DNA of 17,815 nt from Spirochaetaceae bacterium (GTDB lineage Bacteria; Spirochaetota; Spirochaetia; Treponematales; Breznakiellaceae): positions 1-17,815 of the forward strand of contig JAIRPH010000021.1 in assembly GCA_031257135.1 (NCBI GenBank), in the 5' to 3' direction. Made by a program: the position numbers and the translations under genes. How positions within the stretch are numbered: the stretch's first letter is position 1; every line of letters starts with the position of its first letter. Of this stretch, positions 1 through 7,870 are shown in pieces. The notes under the pieces were generated by a model. It saw only the letters and a program-made list of their open reading frames with translations, did no database searches and was not told the DNA's origin.

Positions 1-941
1 GTTTTAGCGGTCTGGAAAGAAGCGTCCTTTTTGCCCAGAGCTACGTCGGCCGCGTATTTGATGCCGTCGGCAATCATGGACGGATGATACAGCGACGTCG
101 CCCGTACCAGAGGATCGCCGTTTTTGATCATCTGATATACCGCTTTTGAACCGGCTCCGCCGAAAGCGATTTTTACGTCGGTTCTGCCGGATTCTTTGAT
201 CGCCTGCAATACGCCGGTAAGCACGTCGTCATCCTGACAGAACACCGCATCGATGCGCGGATATTGCTGGAGAAAGGTCTCCATCAGCTTGAGACCCTCT
301 TGGGTTGACCAGTTGGAAAACTCATACTTGTCTTGCCCCAGAAGATTCACCAGCGAAGGCTCTTTATCCATTTCCGCAAAAAAGGCTTTCATCCGCTCGC
401 CGTCGATAACCACCGGCATTCCGCCCATGGCGACGTAGTTGGTCAGTCCTGCGGCTTTCATTTCCGCGGCGATCCACTGCCCGCTGAGGCGTCCCATAGC
501 GGCGTTGTCTCCGGCGAGATTGACGTACCCGAAAGAGGAGTCCGTAAGCCCTCGGTCTACGACGATAACCTTTACGCCTTTGGACTGGACTTCCTTCACA
601 ATCGGCGTCAGAGGCGCGGACTCGTGGGGAAGGATGACGAGATACTGCATCCCCCAGACCATCATGTCTTCCACGTTGCGGACCTGAGACGAGGGATTAT
701 CCGCAAGGACCACTCGGAAATCGAATTTGCCCGGATTATCCGCCTTAATCTGATCGACCGCATGATTCGCCCACCAGCCGATGCCGCCGGTCCAGCCGTG
801 ATCCGCGCTGGGAATCGACACTCCGATCTTGAGGGTCCCGCCGGAACTTGCGCCGCCGGAACCGCTTTGGCTTGCGCCCTTCGCGAACAGCGGAATACCC
901 GTCAAGAGTATCCCGAGAAGCGTAATTACCGCTTTTTTCAT
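1..941 (-). CDS. Sugar ABC transporter substrate-binding protein, ribose (RbsB) type, 3' end outside window
   Basis: Exported sugar-binding protein of the ribose/galactose periplasmic-binding fold (CUT2 importer). The ATG at 941 is preceded by GGAGG with 13 bases between. The N-terminus (MKKAVITLLGILL...LFAKGAS) is a signal peptide; I see no lipobox Cys, so signal peptidase I cleavage near 'FA-KG' is likely, followed by a Gly/Ser-rich linker. The mature part begins LKIGVSIPSADHGWTGG, then QIKAD, VEDMMVWGMQYLVILPHE and VKVIVVDRGL, the typical first-lobe strands of this family. 'FCQDDDVLTGVLQAIKESG' is the usual second-lobe segment. 313 codons are visible, reading off the left edge in frame, which is close to full length for the family (about 300-340). 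It lies 24 bases after the permease gene and is last of the ATPase-permease-binding protein set, the order seen in rbsACB. Substrate cannot be told from the sequence. Confidence 0.93.
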   Translation of the reverse strand, partial: MKKAVITLLGILLTGIPLFAKGASQSGSGGASSGGTLKIGVSIPSADHGWTGGIGWWANHAVDQIKADNPGKFDFRVVLADNPSSQVRNVEDMMVWGMQYLVILPHESAPLTPIVKEVQSKGVKVIVVDRGLTDSSFGYVNLAGDNAAMGRLSGQWIAAEMKAAGLTNYVAMGGMPVVIDGERMKAFFAEMDKEPSLVNLLGQDKYEFSNWSTQEGLKLMETFLQQYPRIDAVFCQDDDVLTGVLQAIKESGRTDVKIAFGGAGSKAVYQMIKNGDPLVRATSLYHPSMIADGIKYAADVALGKKDASFQTAK

Positions 942-965
942 TTTTTTCTCTTTTCCTCCAAAAAG

Positions 966-1931
966 TTATTTGTTATTATTGTATTGCAACAGTACCGCCG
1001 CAATAATAACCAAACCCCGAGCCGCCTGTTGCAGGAACGACGATACGCCGCCCAGCACAAGCATATTATTGATCATTCCCAGCATGATCGCGCCCATAAT
1101 CGTGCCGGGAATTGAGCCTTTGCCCCCGGACATAGAGGTTCCGCCGATTACCGCCGCGGCGATGGCGTCCAGCTCATAGTTTACGCCGTCGCTGGTGGGC
1201 TGAATACAGTTTATCCGGGAAGACCACAGCAGAGCGGCAAGCCCCGCGGTTAGACCGGTAATGACATACGGGACCATCTTGACAAAGGACACGTTAATGG
1301 CGGAATATCGGGCGACCTGCTCGTTCGCGCCTACCGCGCAGATATATCTGCCGAGGCGGGTGTTGTTCAGAAGAAGATGCATCGCCCCAGCCATGACGAG
1401 AAACGCCCATACCGGCACAGGTATTCCCAGCAGTACGCCGGACCCAATTTGCGGATACACGGCGTTTACCGAAACGATATTCCCCGCGCCGGAAAGATAC
1501 TGAATAAGGGACCGAAAGATAGCCATTGTTCCCAAGGTGGCGATAAACGGCGCGATTCTGCCTTTGGTCACCATAAAGCCGTTGATGAATCCGCAGAAAG
1601 AACCGAACATCGCGGCGAACAGGACAGCCGAAGCCGCCGCGAAGACCGAATCCCCGGGGAACCGGTTGATAAAAAAAATCGTAATTCCGCCGGCGAACGC
1701 GGTCATAGACCCTACGGAAAGGTCAATGCCCCCGGAAATGATGATTAAGGTCATGCCCAGCGAAATAATGCCGGTATACGAAATCTGTCTGAGGATGTTC
1801 AGTAAATTTCTGACCTGTAAAAAACTGGGCCATCCTACTACAGCCGCTAGGATAAAAAGAAGTATAAACGCAACGCCCGTAGCGTGTTCGTTCCATTTGA
1901 AGCGCAGGCTGTATTTTTCGGGTTTTACCAT
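966..1931 (-). CDS. Sugar ABC transporter permease, ribose (RbsC) type
   Basis: Inner-membrane permease of a CUT2 sugar importer (BPD_transp_2 family), 321 aa, the usual length. It has many hydrophobic segments, and the family hallmark SGGIDLSVGSM lies at about residues 66-76. A late 'AVIGGTSMSGGKGSIPGTIMGA' segment is the conserved loop that contacts the ATPase. The ATG at 1931 has an AAGGA site that sits inside the last codons of the upstream ATPase gene; only two bases separate that stop from this start, so the two are translationally coupled. It works with the ATPase at 1934-3436 and the binding protein at 1-941. Confidence 0.96.
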   Translation of the reverse strand: MVKPEKYSLRFKWNEHATGVAFILLFILAAVVGWPSFLQVRNLLNILRQISYTGIISLGMTLIIISGGIDLSVGSMTAFAGGITIFFINRFPGDSVFAAASAVLFAAMFGSFCGFINGFMVTKGRIAPFIATLGTMAIFRSLIQYLSGAGNIVSVNAVYPQIGSGVLLGIPVPVWAFLVMAGAMHLLLNNTRLGRYICAVGANEQVARYSAINVSFVKMVPYVITGLTAGLAALLWSSRINCIQPTSDGVNYELDAIAAAVIGGTSMSGGKGSIPGTIMGAIMLGMINNMLVLGGVSSFLQQAARGLVIIAAVLLQYNNNK

Positions 1932-1933
1932 AT

Positions 1934-3436
1934 TTAATTTTCCTTTATGCCGGTAGCATAGAACATAATGTCCTCTTCGGTAATATGCTCGTCTTCAAGG
2001 CATCCGGTAATGGCGCCCTCTTTCATCACATAGACTCGACTGCACAGCCCGATAATTTCTTCCATTTCCGAAGAAATGACGATGCAGGAAATGCCCCGTT
2101 CCGCAAGCTGATGAATGAACTCATAAATTTCCTGTTTCGCGTTTACGTCGATGCCTCTGGTCGGCTCGTCGAGGATGAGTATTGACGGATTGGTATCCAG
2201 CCACCGAGAGAGATAGACCTTCTGCTGATTGCCTCCGCTCAAATACCGGAGGGACAGCCCTAAAGAGGCGGCAGTGATTTTGAAGGCTTTGACGTATTCT
2301 TTTGTTTTTTCCGTTTCAGCGGTTTTATCGAGAAACAGCCCGTTCCGGTAGTTTTTCAGAGAGATCAGCGTAACATTCGGGGGCAGAGCGAAATCTTGGA
2401 CAATGCCTTTGCCCTGCCGGTCTTCCGAGAGATACCCGATCCCGTGCCTGACCGCGTCCGCGGGAGTTTTTATTTCAACCGGACGCTTGTCTAAGGTTAT
2501 CGAAACCGAATCGGCTCTGCGGAGTCCCATCACCGCTTCGGCGGTTTCGGTCCGTCCCGAACCGGCAAGCCCGGCGAAACCGATGATCTCGCCCTTCCTC
2601 AGAGAAAACGAAACATCCCGCAACAATCCCTTGATCCTGAGATTTTTTACCTCAAAAACCGCCTGATCCGGGGCGCGCGCCTTCTTTGCCGGGAAAATCC
2701 GATGAAAATCACTGCGGCCTATCATCTTGCGGGCTATATCTTTTTCGTCAACCGCGGCTATATCGTCTACGCTGATGAGTTTTCCATCCCGTAATACGGT
2801 TACGCGGTCGCAGATGGTCTTGATTTCGTGCAGTTTATGAGAAACAAAGAGCATCGTAACGCTCTGACGCTTGAGTTCCCGCATCAGAGAAAACAGCGTC
2901 TCAACCTCATGCCCGGTAAGCGCGGTCGTAGGCTCATCCATAATGAGAAACCGCGCCTTCAGCATGAGGGCTTTGGATATTTCAACCATCTGCTTTTCCG
3001 CCACGCTCAAACCGCTCACCAGCGCGTTTACGTTTACCGGCATTTTGAGGCGTTCCAACTGCTTCGCTCCAGCTTCGCGCATGGCGTTTTTGTCTAAAAA
3101 ACCTGATTTTTTCCGCAACTCGTTTCCCAAAAAGATGTTTTCGTAGACCGTAAGGGTGTTAATCAGGTTGAATTCCTGCGGAACAATCGCGATGCCTAGA
3201 GACTTGGCGGTTATATAGTCCGAAATCCGCTCAGGCTTGCCGTTAAGCCGCAAAACTCCGGAGTCAGGCTGGTGAATGCCGCTGATTATCTTGATAAGCG
3301 TAGACTTTCCCGCGCCGTTTTCGCCGATAAGCCCCATGATTTCACCTCGGCGTATGTCCAGAGAAATTCCATCCAGCACGGCAACGCCGGAAAAGGTTTT
3401 GGCGATCTTTTCTATAGAAAGGATGTGTTCCGCCAT
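1934..3436 (-). CDS. Sugar ABC transporter ATP-binding protein, RbsA/MglA type (two NBDs)
   Basis: Double nucleotide-binding subunit of a CUT2 sugar importer, 500 aa as expected for RbsA/MglA. First domain: Walker A GENGAGKST at 38-46, signature-like LSVAEKQMV at 143-151, Walker B LIMDEP at 164-169, switch His in FVSHKL at about 200. Second domain: degenerate Walker A around 288-296 (AGLAGSGRT, no Lys), intact signature LSGGNQQK at 399-406, Walker B ILILDEPTRGID at 419-430. This asymmetry is normal in the family. The ATG at 3436 lies four bases after the oxidoreductase stop and has no strong ribosome site, so translation is probably coupled to the gene upstream. The substrate is unknown; the neighbouring Gfo/Idh/MocA enzyme suggests a sugar or polyol. 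Confidence 0.97.
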   Translation of the reverse strand: MAEHILSIEKIAKTFSGVAVLDGISLDIRRGEIMGLIGENGAGKSTLIKIISGIHQPDSGVLRLNGKPERISDYITAKSLGIAIVPQEFNLINTLTVYENIFLGNELRKKSGFLDKNAMREAGAKQLERLKMPVNVNALVSGLSVAEKQMVEISKALMLKARFLIMDEPTTALTGHEVETLFSLMRELKRQSVTMLFVSHKLHEIKTICDRVTVLRDGKLISVDDIAAVDEKDIARKMIGRSDFHRIFPAKKARAPDQAVFEVKNLRIKGLLRDVSFSLRKGEIIGFAGLAGSGRTETAEAVMGLRRADSVSITLDKRPVEIKTPADAVRHGIGYLSEDRQGKGIVQDFALPPNVTLISLKNYRNGLFLDKTAETEKTKEYVKAFKITAASLGLSLRYLSGGNQQKVYLSRWLDTNPSILILDEPTRGIDVNAKQEIYEFIHQLAERGISCIVISSEMEEIIGLCSRVYVMKEGAITGCLEDEHITEEDIMFYATGIKEN

Positions 3437-3440
3437 ACCG

Positions 3441-4604
3441 TCAATAGTTCACCCAGACTGCGCCTTTTTGAGAGCTTTCCACGCACGCGCCGATGAATTT
3501 CACGCCGTCAACGCCCATTTCGGCATTGGGGAAGTCGAGGTCTTCTTCGGTAAGGGCTTCGCCGGCTTTTTGCTTCGTCAACGCGGCGATATAGGTTTTG
3601 TAAATATTCGCCAACGCTTCAAAGTATCCTTCAGGGTGTCCTGAAGGGATTCGGGAATAGGACTGCGCGTGAGGATGAAACGGGTCCCTGCCCCGGGAAA
3701 GGGTCGCGTTAGGCTGTCCGAACAGGGATAGTTCCAAATAGTTCGAGGTTTCTTCGTTCCACTGAATCGCGCCTTTGGTCCCGAAAATTCTGAACCGGAA
3801 CGCGTTGTCATAGCCCGAGGCTATTTGGCTGGTCCAGTATACGCCTTTCGCGCCGCCTTCGTATTCAAGCAGAATCGTAGCGTTATCGTCCAAGACCCGA
3901 TCCTTGCCGATAATATCCAGCCGGGCTAACAGCGACTTGATCCGCAGTCCGGTAACGTAGGAAATCATATTTTCGATGTGAGACCCCAGATCGCCGACGC
4001 TGTTGGATTTTCCCGCGATTTTGGGGTCTGTCCGCCACTGAGCTTGTTTGCTTCCCTGTTTTTCCGCGGGCGCAAGAAGCCATTCTTGGGGATATTCGGC
4101 GTTTACAAAGAGGATGTCCCCGATTTCGCCCTGCTGAACCAGCGCGCGGGCGTGCTTAACCGTGGGATTTCCGGTATATGTGTAGGTAACGCAGAAGAGC
4201 AGATTCTTTTTCTTCGCTAAAGCCGCCAATTCCTGAGCGTCCGCAAGCTCAATCGCTAAAGGCTTATCGCATACTACCGGAATTCCCTGATTCAAGAAGG
4301 CTTTCGCCGCGGGATAATGACTCACATTCGGGGTTGTGATGACAACAAAATCGATTTTGCCGGCTTCTTTTTCAGCCATTTCGTCAAAGGTCTTGTAGAG
4401 CCGTTCCGGGGAAATGCCCAAAGCCTTGCCGGTTGCAAGCGTGTTCTCTGGGGAGTGAGAAAAACATCCCGCGGTAATTTCCGCAAGTCCGTCGAGGGCT
4501 ACGGCTTTTCGATGCACATCGCCGATAAACGACCCCCGTCCTCCGCCGACCATACCATATCGCAGTTTTTCGGTTACTGCTATTTCCGCGCTTCCTTCGA
4601 TCAT
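3441..4604 (-). CDS. Gfo/Idh/MocA family NAD(P)-dependent oxidoreductase
   Basis: Predicted cytoplasmic sugar/polyol dehydrogenase, 387 aa. The Rossmann start is LRYGMVGGGRGSFIGDVHR (about residues 14-32). VVITTPNVSHYPAAKAFLNQGIPVVCDKPLA (about 87-117) holds the EKP-type motif in its CDKP form, with the conserved Lys at 114. GDLGSHIENM (204-213) gives the conserved Asp/His region of the C-terminal domain. I chose ATG 4604 because it has AAAGGAGG seven bases upstream; the open frame extends to 4682, but that extension would overlap the TPR gene and has no ribosome site. It is the second gene of the operon, upstream of the CUT2 importer, so it probably oxidises the imported compound or a derivative. 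Exact substrate (inositol, glucose-type sugar or other) cannot be assigned. Confidence 0.95.
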   Translation of the reverse strand: MIEGSAEIAVTEKLRYGMVGGGRGSFIGDVHRKAVALDGLAEITAGCFSHSPENTLATGKALGISPERLYKTFDEMAEKEAGKIDFVVITTPNVSHYPAAKAFLNQGIPVVCDKPLAIELADAQELAALAKKKNLLFCVTYTYTGNPTVKHARALVQQGEIGDILFVNAEYPQEWLLAPAEKQGSKQAQWRTDPKIAGKSNSVGDLGSHIENMISYVTGLRIKSLLARLDIIGKDRVLDDNATILLEYEGGAKGVYWTSQIASGYDNAFRFRIFGTKGAIQWNEETSNYLELSLFGQPNATLSRGRDPFHPHAQSYSRIPSGHPEGYFEALANIYKTYIAALTKQKAGEALTEEDLDFPNAEMGVDGVKFIGACVESSQKGAVWVNY

Positions 4605-4621
4605 AGAATACCTCCTTTCGT

Positions 4622-4650
4622 AGGATACCCGGCTTATGTGAAAATTGCAA
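4622..4650 (-). promoter_or_regulatory. Possible internal promoter before the oxidoreductase gene
   Basis: In the 52-base gap between the TPR stop and the oxidoreductase start, the minus strand reads TTGCAA, 17 bases, TATCCT (4/6 matches to each sigma-70 box, ideal spacing). Transcription would begin just before the AAAGGAGG ribosome site. It is weak, and would let the sugar genes be expressed apart from the TPR gene. Confidence 0.3.
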
Positions 4651-4656
4651 GTCCTG

Positions 4657-6219
4657 TCACACAAGTTCCCGCAACATCTCAAGCATAGCCATAACTTGGG
4701 GAAGCCGGGACTTGATTTTAAGCACCTCGGTGAAGGTTTTATGAGCTAAGACATACTCTTTGAGCTGGACGTATGCGACGCCTTGATTGATGTAGGCTTC
4801 GGTCATGGACGGATTATAGGAGATCGCCGCGGCCGCGTCTTCGATGGCGCGGTAGTAGTCGCGCTTCTGGACGTACGCCGCGCTTCGGTTGGAGTAGGCT
4901 TCAGCCATCTGGGGCGCGATCTGGAGCGCGGACGTTGCGTCCTCGATAGCCCGGTCATAGTCCCGCTTGTGATAATACGCGTTGCCCCGATTGGTATATA
5001 TCTGCGGGTTTTGGGGGGTAAACCGGAGGGCTTCGGTTAAATCGGCTATTGCGTCGTCGTATTGCCGTTTTTTATAGTAGGCGTAACTGCGGTTCATATA
5101 AAAATCCGCGGTATTCGGACTAAGCTGAATCGCCTGCGTATAGTCTTCGACGGCTTTATCGTACTGTTTTATATAGATATATGCGGCGCCCCGGTTTCCA
5201 TAGCCCAGAGCGTATTCCGGGGCGCAGGCAATCGCCTGAGACGCATCCTCAACAGCTTCCTGATACATACCCTTATAGATATATGCCGCCCCGCGGTTGA
5301 CATAGGCTTCAGGGAGCTTCGGGTTAAGTTTGACCGCTTCTCCGAAATCTTTGAGGCTCTGCTTATAATCTTTTCTATATATAGAAGCGGCTCCTCGGTT
5401 CATATACGCCAAGGCGTACGCGTTATGATATTTGAGCGCCTGATTATAGTCGTCCATTGCCCGATCAAAGTCTCCTTTTTTACAATAAGCCAGTCCTCGG
5501 TTCATATATGCCAAAGCGTACTGAGGATATATTTTAAGCGCGGTAGAATAATCATCGATTGCTTGGAGGAGGTTTCCCTGTTTGTAATAAAGCGTTCCCC
5601 GATTGGCGTACATCGGGGTATGATTGGGATTCTGCTTGATAAGCTCCGTCAGCTCCTGGATGCCCCGGTTAAGGTCTCCTTTTTCGGCGTACACGAGGGA
5701 CCGGCTCATATAGGCTGACGCATACTTAGGATCGCAGGAAACGGCCTGCGTCAAATCGGCGATGGCATTATCGTACTCCTTTTTTTCGAGGTACACCATA
5801 CTGCGATTGTAATAGGTTAAGGCGTCTTCGCTTTTAAAGAGCAGGGCTTGATTGTAATCATGTAAGGCTTCATCGAAATCCCCGTTTTTATGCCGTAAAA
5901 CGCCGCGGTTATAGTAGGCTTGAGCGTACCGCTCGTTGAAATGAATCGCCTGAGCAAAATCCTCCAAAGCCAGATCGATGCCGCCGTTATACGCATGAGC
6001 AATCCCGCGGTTGGAAAAGACCTCCGCGTCTTGGGGATTGAGCTTAATAGCCTTAGAGAAGTCCTCTATAGCTCGGGGGTAATTTCCCTTATGGGTATTT
6101 TCAACCCCTCGGTTAGAATGAGCTTCCGCCGCGTTAGGATTCAGCTTGATTGCTTGCGTATAATCGGCGATAGCCCTATCATATTCGGCTTTCTCATCGG
6201 TAAAGCTGGTTATATTCAT
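4657..6219 (-). CDS. TPR protein of 14 contiguous 34-residue repeats
   Basis: 520-aa solenoid made almost only of tetratricopeptide repeats. After a 32-residue N-terminus that is itself half a repeat (EYDRAIADYTQAIKLNPNAAE) there are 14 exact 34-residue units without insertions, each close to AYxNRGxAYxxKxDYDxAIxDxxQAIxxxP, and a 12-residue tail (VMAMLEMLRELV). 32+476+12 gives 520. No signal peptide or membrane segment is seen, so it is probably a cytoplasmic protein-binding scaffold. The partner is unknown. I chose ATG 6219 (GGAG nine bases upstream) over TTG 6225, which is only three bases from that site. It is the first gene of the leftward sugar operon, 52 bases before the oxidoreductase, an odd partner for sugar genes. 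Its promoter region is shared with another TPR gene on the other strand. Confidence 0.95.
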   Translation of the reverse strand: MNITSFTDEKAEYDRAIADYTQAIKLNPNAAEAHSNRGVENTHKGNYPRAIEDFSKAIKLNPQDAEVFSNRGIAHAYNGGIDLALEDFAQAIHFNERYAQAYYNRGVLRHKNGDFDEALHDYNQALLFKSEDALTYYNRSMVYLEKKEYDNAIADLTQAVSCDPKYASAYMSRSLVYAEKGDLNRGIQELTELIKQNPNHTPMYANRGTLYYKQGNLLQAIDDYSTALKIYPQYALAYMNRGLAYCKKGDFDRAMDDYNQALKYHNAYALAYMNRGAASIYRKDYKQSLKDFGEAVKLNPKLPEAYVNRGAAYIYKGMYQEAVEDASQAIACAPEYALGYGNRGAAYIYIKQYDKAVEDYTQAIQLSPNTADFYMNRSYAYYKKRQYDDAIADLTEALRFTPQNPQIYTNRGNAYYHKRDYDRAIEDATSALQIAPQMAEAYSNRSAAYVQKRDYYRAIEDAAAAISYNPSMTEAYINQGVAYVQLKEYVLAHKTFTEVLKIKSRLPQVMAMLEMLRELV

Positions 6220-6262
6220 GAACAAATACTCCTCGCCGCATAAGGTAGGATTCTTAAACTAA

Positions 6263-6291
6263 AGTATATTATAATATATCCGATAATACAA
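6263..6291 (-). promoter_or_regulatory. Promoter of the 14-TPR gene and sugar operon
   Basis: The minus strand reads TTGTAT (6291-6286), 17 bases, TATACT (6268-6263). The -10 box matches 5/6, and the -35 box keeps the TTG. Transcription would start near 6256, giving a leader of about 37 bases with GGAG before ATG 6219. Confidence 0.55.
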
Positions 6292-6342
6292 GGCTTTTAT
6301 TTTTCATTCTTGAGGTTTTCTATATCATTGGTTAGGATAGTC

Positions 6343-6371
6343 TTGAACAAGATCGGCTTTTCTCCTATACT
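6343..6371 (+). promoter_or_regulatory. Promoter of the TPR/Mrr-like gene, predicted leaderless
   Basis: TTGAAC (6343-6348), 17 bases, TATACT (6366-6371). Only six bases (AGTGCC) separate the -10 box from the ATG at 6378, so transcription should start at or next to the A of the start codon. There is no Shine-Dalgarno sequence upstream. Together these predict a leaderless mRNA. Confidence 0.65.
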
Positions 6372-6377
6372 AGTGCC

Positions 6378-7766
6378 ATGGACAGTATAGTAGTACCTAT
6401 CATAATTATTGTAGCGATTTTAGCCGGAGGCGGAATAGGGATTAAGCTGTTCTCAGGGCACCGCCCTTCCGGTATGAAGCATAGCAAAGACTCCGAATCG
6501 CTGTTGAAAGAAGTCAATAAACGGTTAGCCCAAAATCCAAGAGACCCAGAGGCCTTGTTCGCCTTGGCGGATATATATTTCAAACAGGAAAGCTGGGATA
6601 AAGCCTTTAGAACCTATGAAATCCTCAACGACTTAGCCGACGGAACCTCAAAAATAGACGCTTTCGAGGTTCATCTGCGCTACGGATTATGCGCCCTCCG
6701 CGAAGGATACCCGGAAGCGGCCTATAAGGGTTTTAATCAAGCATGGACCATCAAACAGGATAATTTCGACGTAAATTACAATATGGGCGTTCTTGAATTT
6801 CAGCAGAAAAACTATGAAAAAGCCGTTCAGTTTCTTTCTTTAGCCCGCAAGCAAAACGGCGAACACGCGCTTACCTTCCGGTACATAGGACACGCGCTTT
6901 TTAAACTGGTCAAATACAAGGAAGCTATGGCGTTCCTCCGCAAGTGTCTTGAGTTGTCTCCGGGAGATAAGGAATCCTTATACGTCTTAGGAGAGTGTTA
7001 TCAGGCGGTAGGTCAGTTCGATCAGGCGCTGAAGATTTTCACCCATCTCAGGCTTGACCCAAAACGGGGACCTCAAGCCGCTCTTGCCGCGGGAAATATC
7101 AACATGAAACAACATAAACTTACGGCGGCGCTGGAAGATTTTGAATTCGGACTTAAACATGAACATATCGACCCCGATACCCTTATTGAACTGCGGTATC
7201 AATTATCTATGGCATCGCTTGGAGTAAATGAGATAGGCAAAGCGGTAACTACTCTCAAGACGATTCAGGCGCAAAAACCGGATTATAAAAATGTAGCTAA
7301 TTTAATTGAAGAATATGAGGAACTTAACAGCAATAGAAACTTGCAGATTTTCATCTTGGCTCCGTCCACGGATTTCGTAGCCCTCTGCCGGAGAATCGTG
7401 CTGAGTTATTATCATAAATCGAGAACTAAAATAAACAACGTCATGCTCAACAGAAACGAATGGGTCGATATAAGCGCGGAAGTGGAAACCATAAAGTGGT
7501 CGGATTTGATTCTGTTCCGGTTTATCAGGAGTCAAGGCTCCAGCGGCGAGCTTATAGTCCGGGACTTTCATTCCCGCCTAAAGGAAACCAAAGCGGGCAG
7601 AGGCATTTGTATTACCGTAGGCTCTTTCTCCGATGAAGCCCGAAAATTTACCGAAGCCCGGCTTATCGATCTCTTGGAAAAGGAACAGCTCCTCGCTATC
7701 CTCAGCATGGTAGACGCCAAAATAACCATGCCCCAGCCTGATAAATTCGCCGACTTCATAGCGTAA
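6378..7766 (+). CDS. Membrane-anchored TPR protein with degenerate Mrr-like C-terminal domain
   Basis: 462 aa. Residues 1-25 (MDSIVVPIIIIVAILAGGGI) form one hydrophobic helix, probably an N-terminal anchor with the rest in the cytoplasm. Residues about 35-315 are TPR-like helical pairs (for example DPEALFALADIYFKQESWDKAFRTYE and KESLYVLGECYQAVGQFDQALKIF). Residues about 321-440 resemble the Mrr/restriction-endonuclease fold: EWVDISAE, then SDLILFRFIR, then VRDFHSRLKETKAGRGICIT, SFSDEARKFTEARLIDLLEKEQLLAIL. In active Mrr proteins the strand carries Q/ExK; here the aligned residues are R and I, so nuclease activity is unlikely and the domain may only bind or scaffold. No ribosome site precedes the ATG; the promoter suggests a leaderless message. 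Its divergent neighbour is also a TPR protein. The Mrr assignment is by eye. Confidence 0.92.
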   Translation: MDSIVVPIIIIVAILAGGGIGIKLFSGHRPSGMKHSKDSESLLKEVNKRLAQNPRDPEALFALADIYFKQESWDKAFRTYEILNDLADGTSKIDAFEVHLRYGLCALREGYPEAAYKGFNQAWTIKQDNFDVNYNMGVLEFQQKNYEKAVQFLSLARKQNGEHALTFRYIGHALFKLVKYKEAMAFLRKCLELSPGDKESLYVLGECYQAVGQFDQALKIFTHLRLDPKRGPQAALAAGNINMKQHKLTAALEDFEFGLKHEHIDPDTLIELRYQLSMASLGVNEIGKAVTTLKTIQAQKPDYKNVANLIEEYEELNSNRNLQIFILAPSTDFVALCRRIVLSYYHKSRTKINNVMLNRNEWVDISAEVETIKWSDLILFRFIRSQGSSGELIVRDFHSRLKETKAGRGICITVGSFSDEARKFTEARLIDLLEKEQLLAILSMVDAKITMPQPDKFADFIA

Positions 7767-7870
7767 CGCCTCTCGAAACACCCGGTCAGGCTTCAGGTTT
7801 TTTCTTTAATAATACAGCCCTTTAAAAAATACTGTAAGAACAAACCGGAGAGCCGGCTTACCTTCATAAT

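Noticed and set aside
333..1115. 260-codon plus-strand frame
   Set aside because: It is antisense to the binding protein and permease, which have clear family motifs and ribosome sites.
4605..4682. N-terminal extension of the oxidoreductase
   Set aside because: It overlaps the TPR gene, has no ribosome site and adds residues foreign to the family; ATG 4604 has a strong AAAGGAGG.
5062..5718. 218-codon open frame on the plus strand
   Set aside because: It lies antisense to the TPR gene. The 102-base repeat keeps the complementary frame free of stops, so its length has no meaning.
4657..6219. Regular 102-base repetition as a CRISPR or satellite array
   Set aside because: The period is three times 34 codons and is explained in full by TPR units; no conserved repeats with unique spacers.
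7790..7805. T-run after the TPR/Mrr-like gene as a terminator
   Set aside because: TTTTTT is present at 7798-7803 but I could find no stable stem before it.
7851..7858. Palindrome AGCCGGCT
   Set aside because: An eight-base palindrome of this kind is common by chance and has no supporting context.
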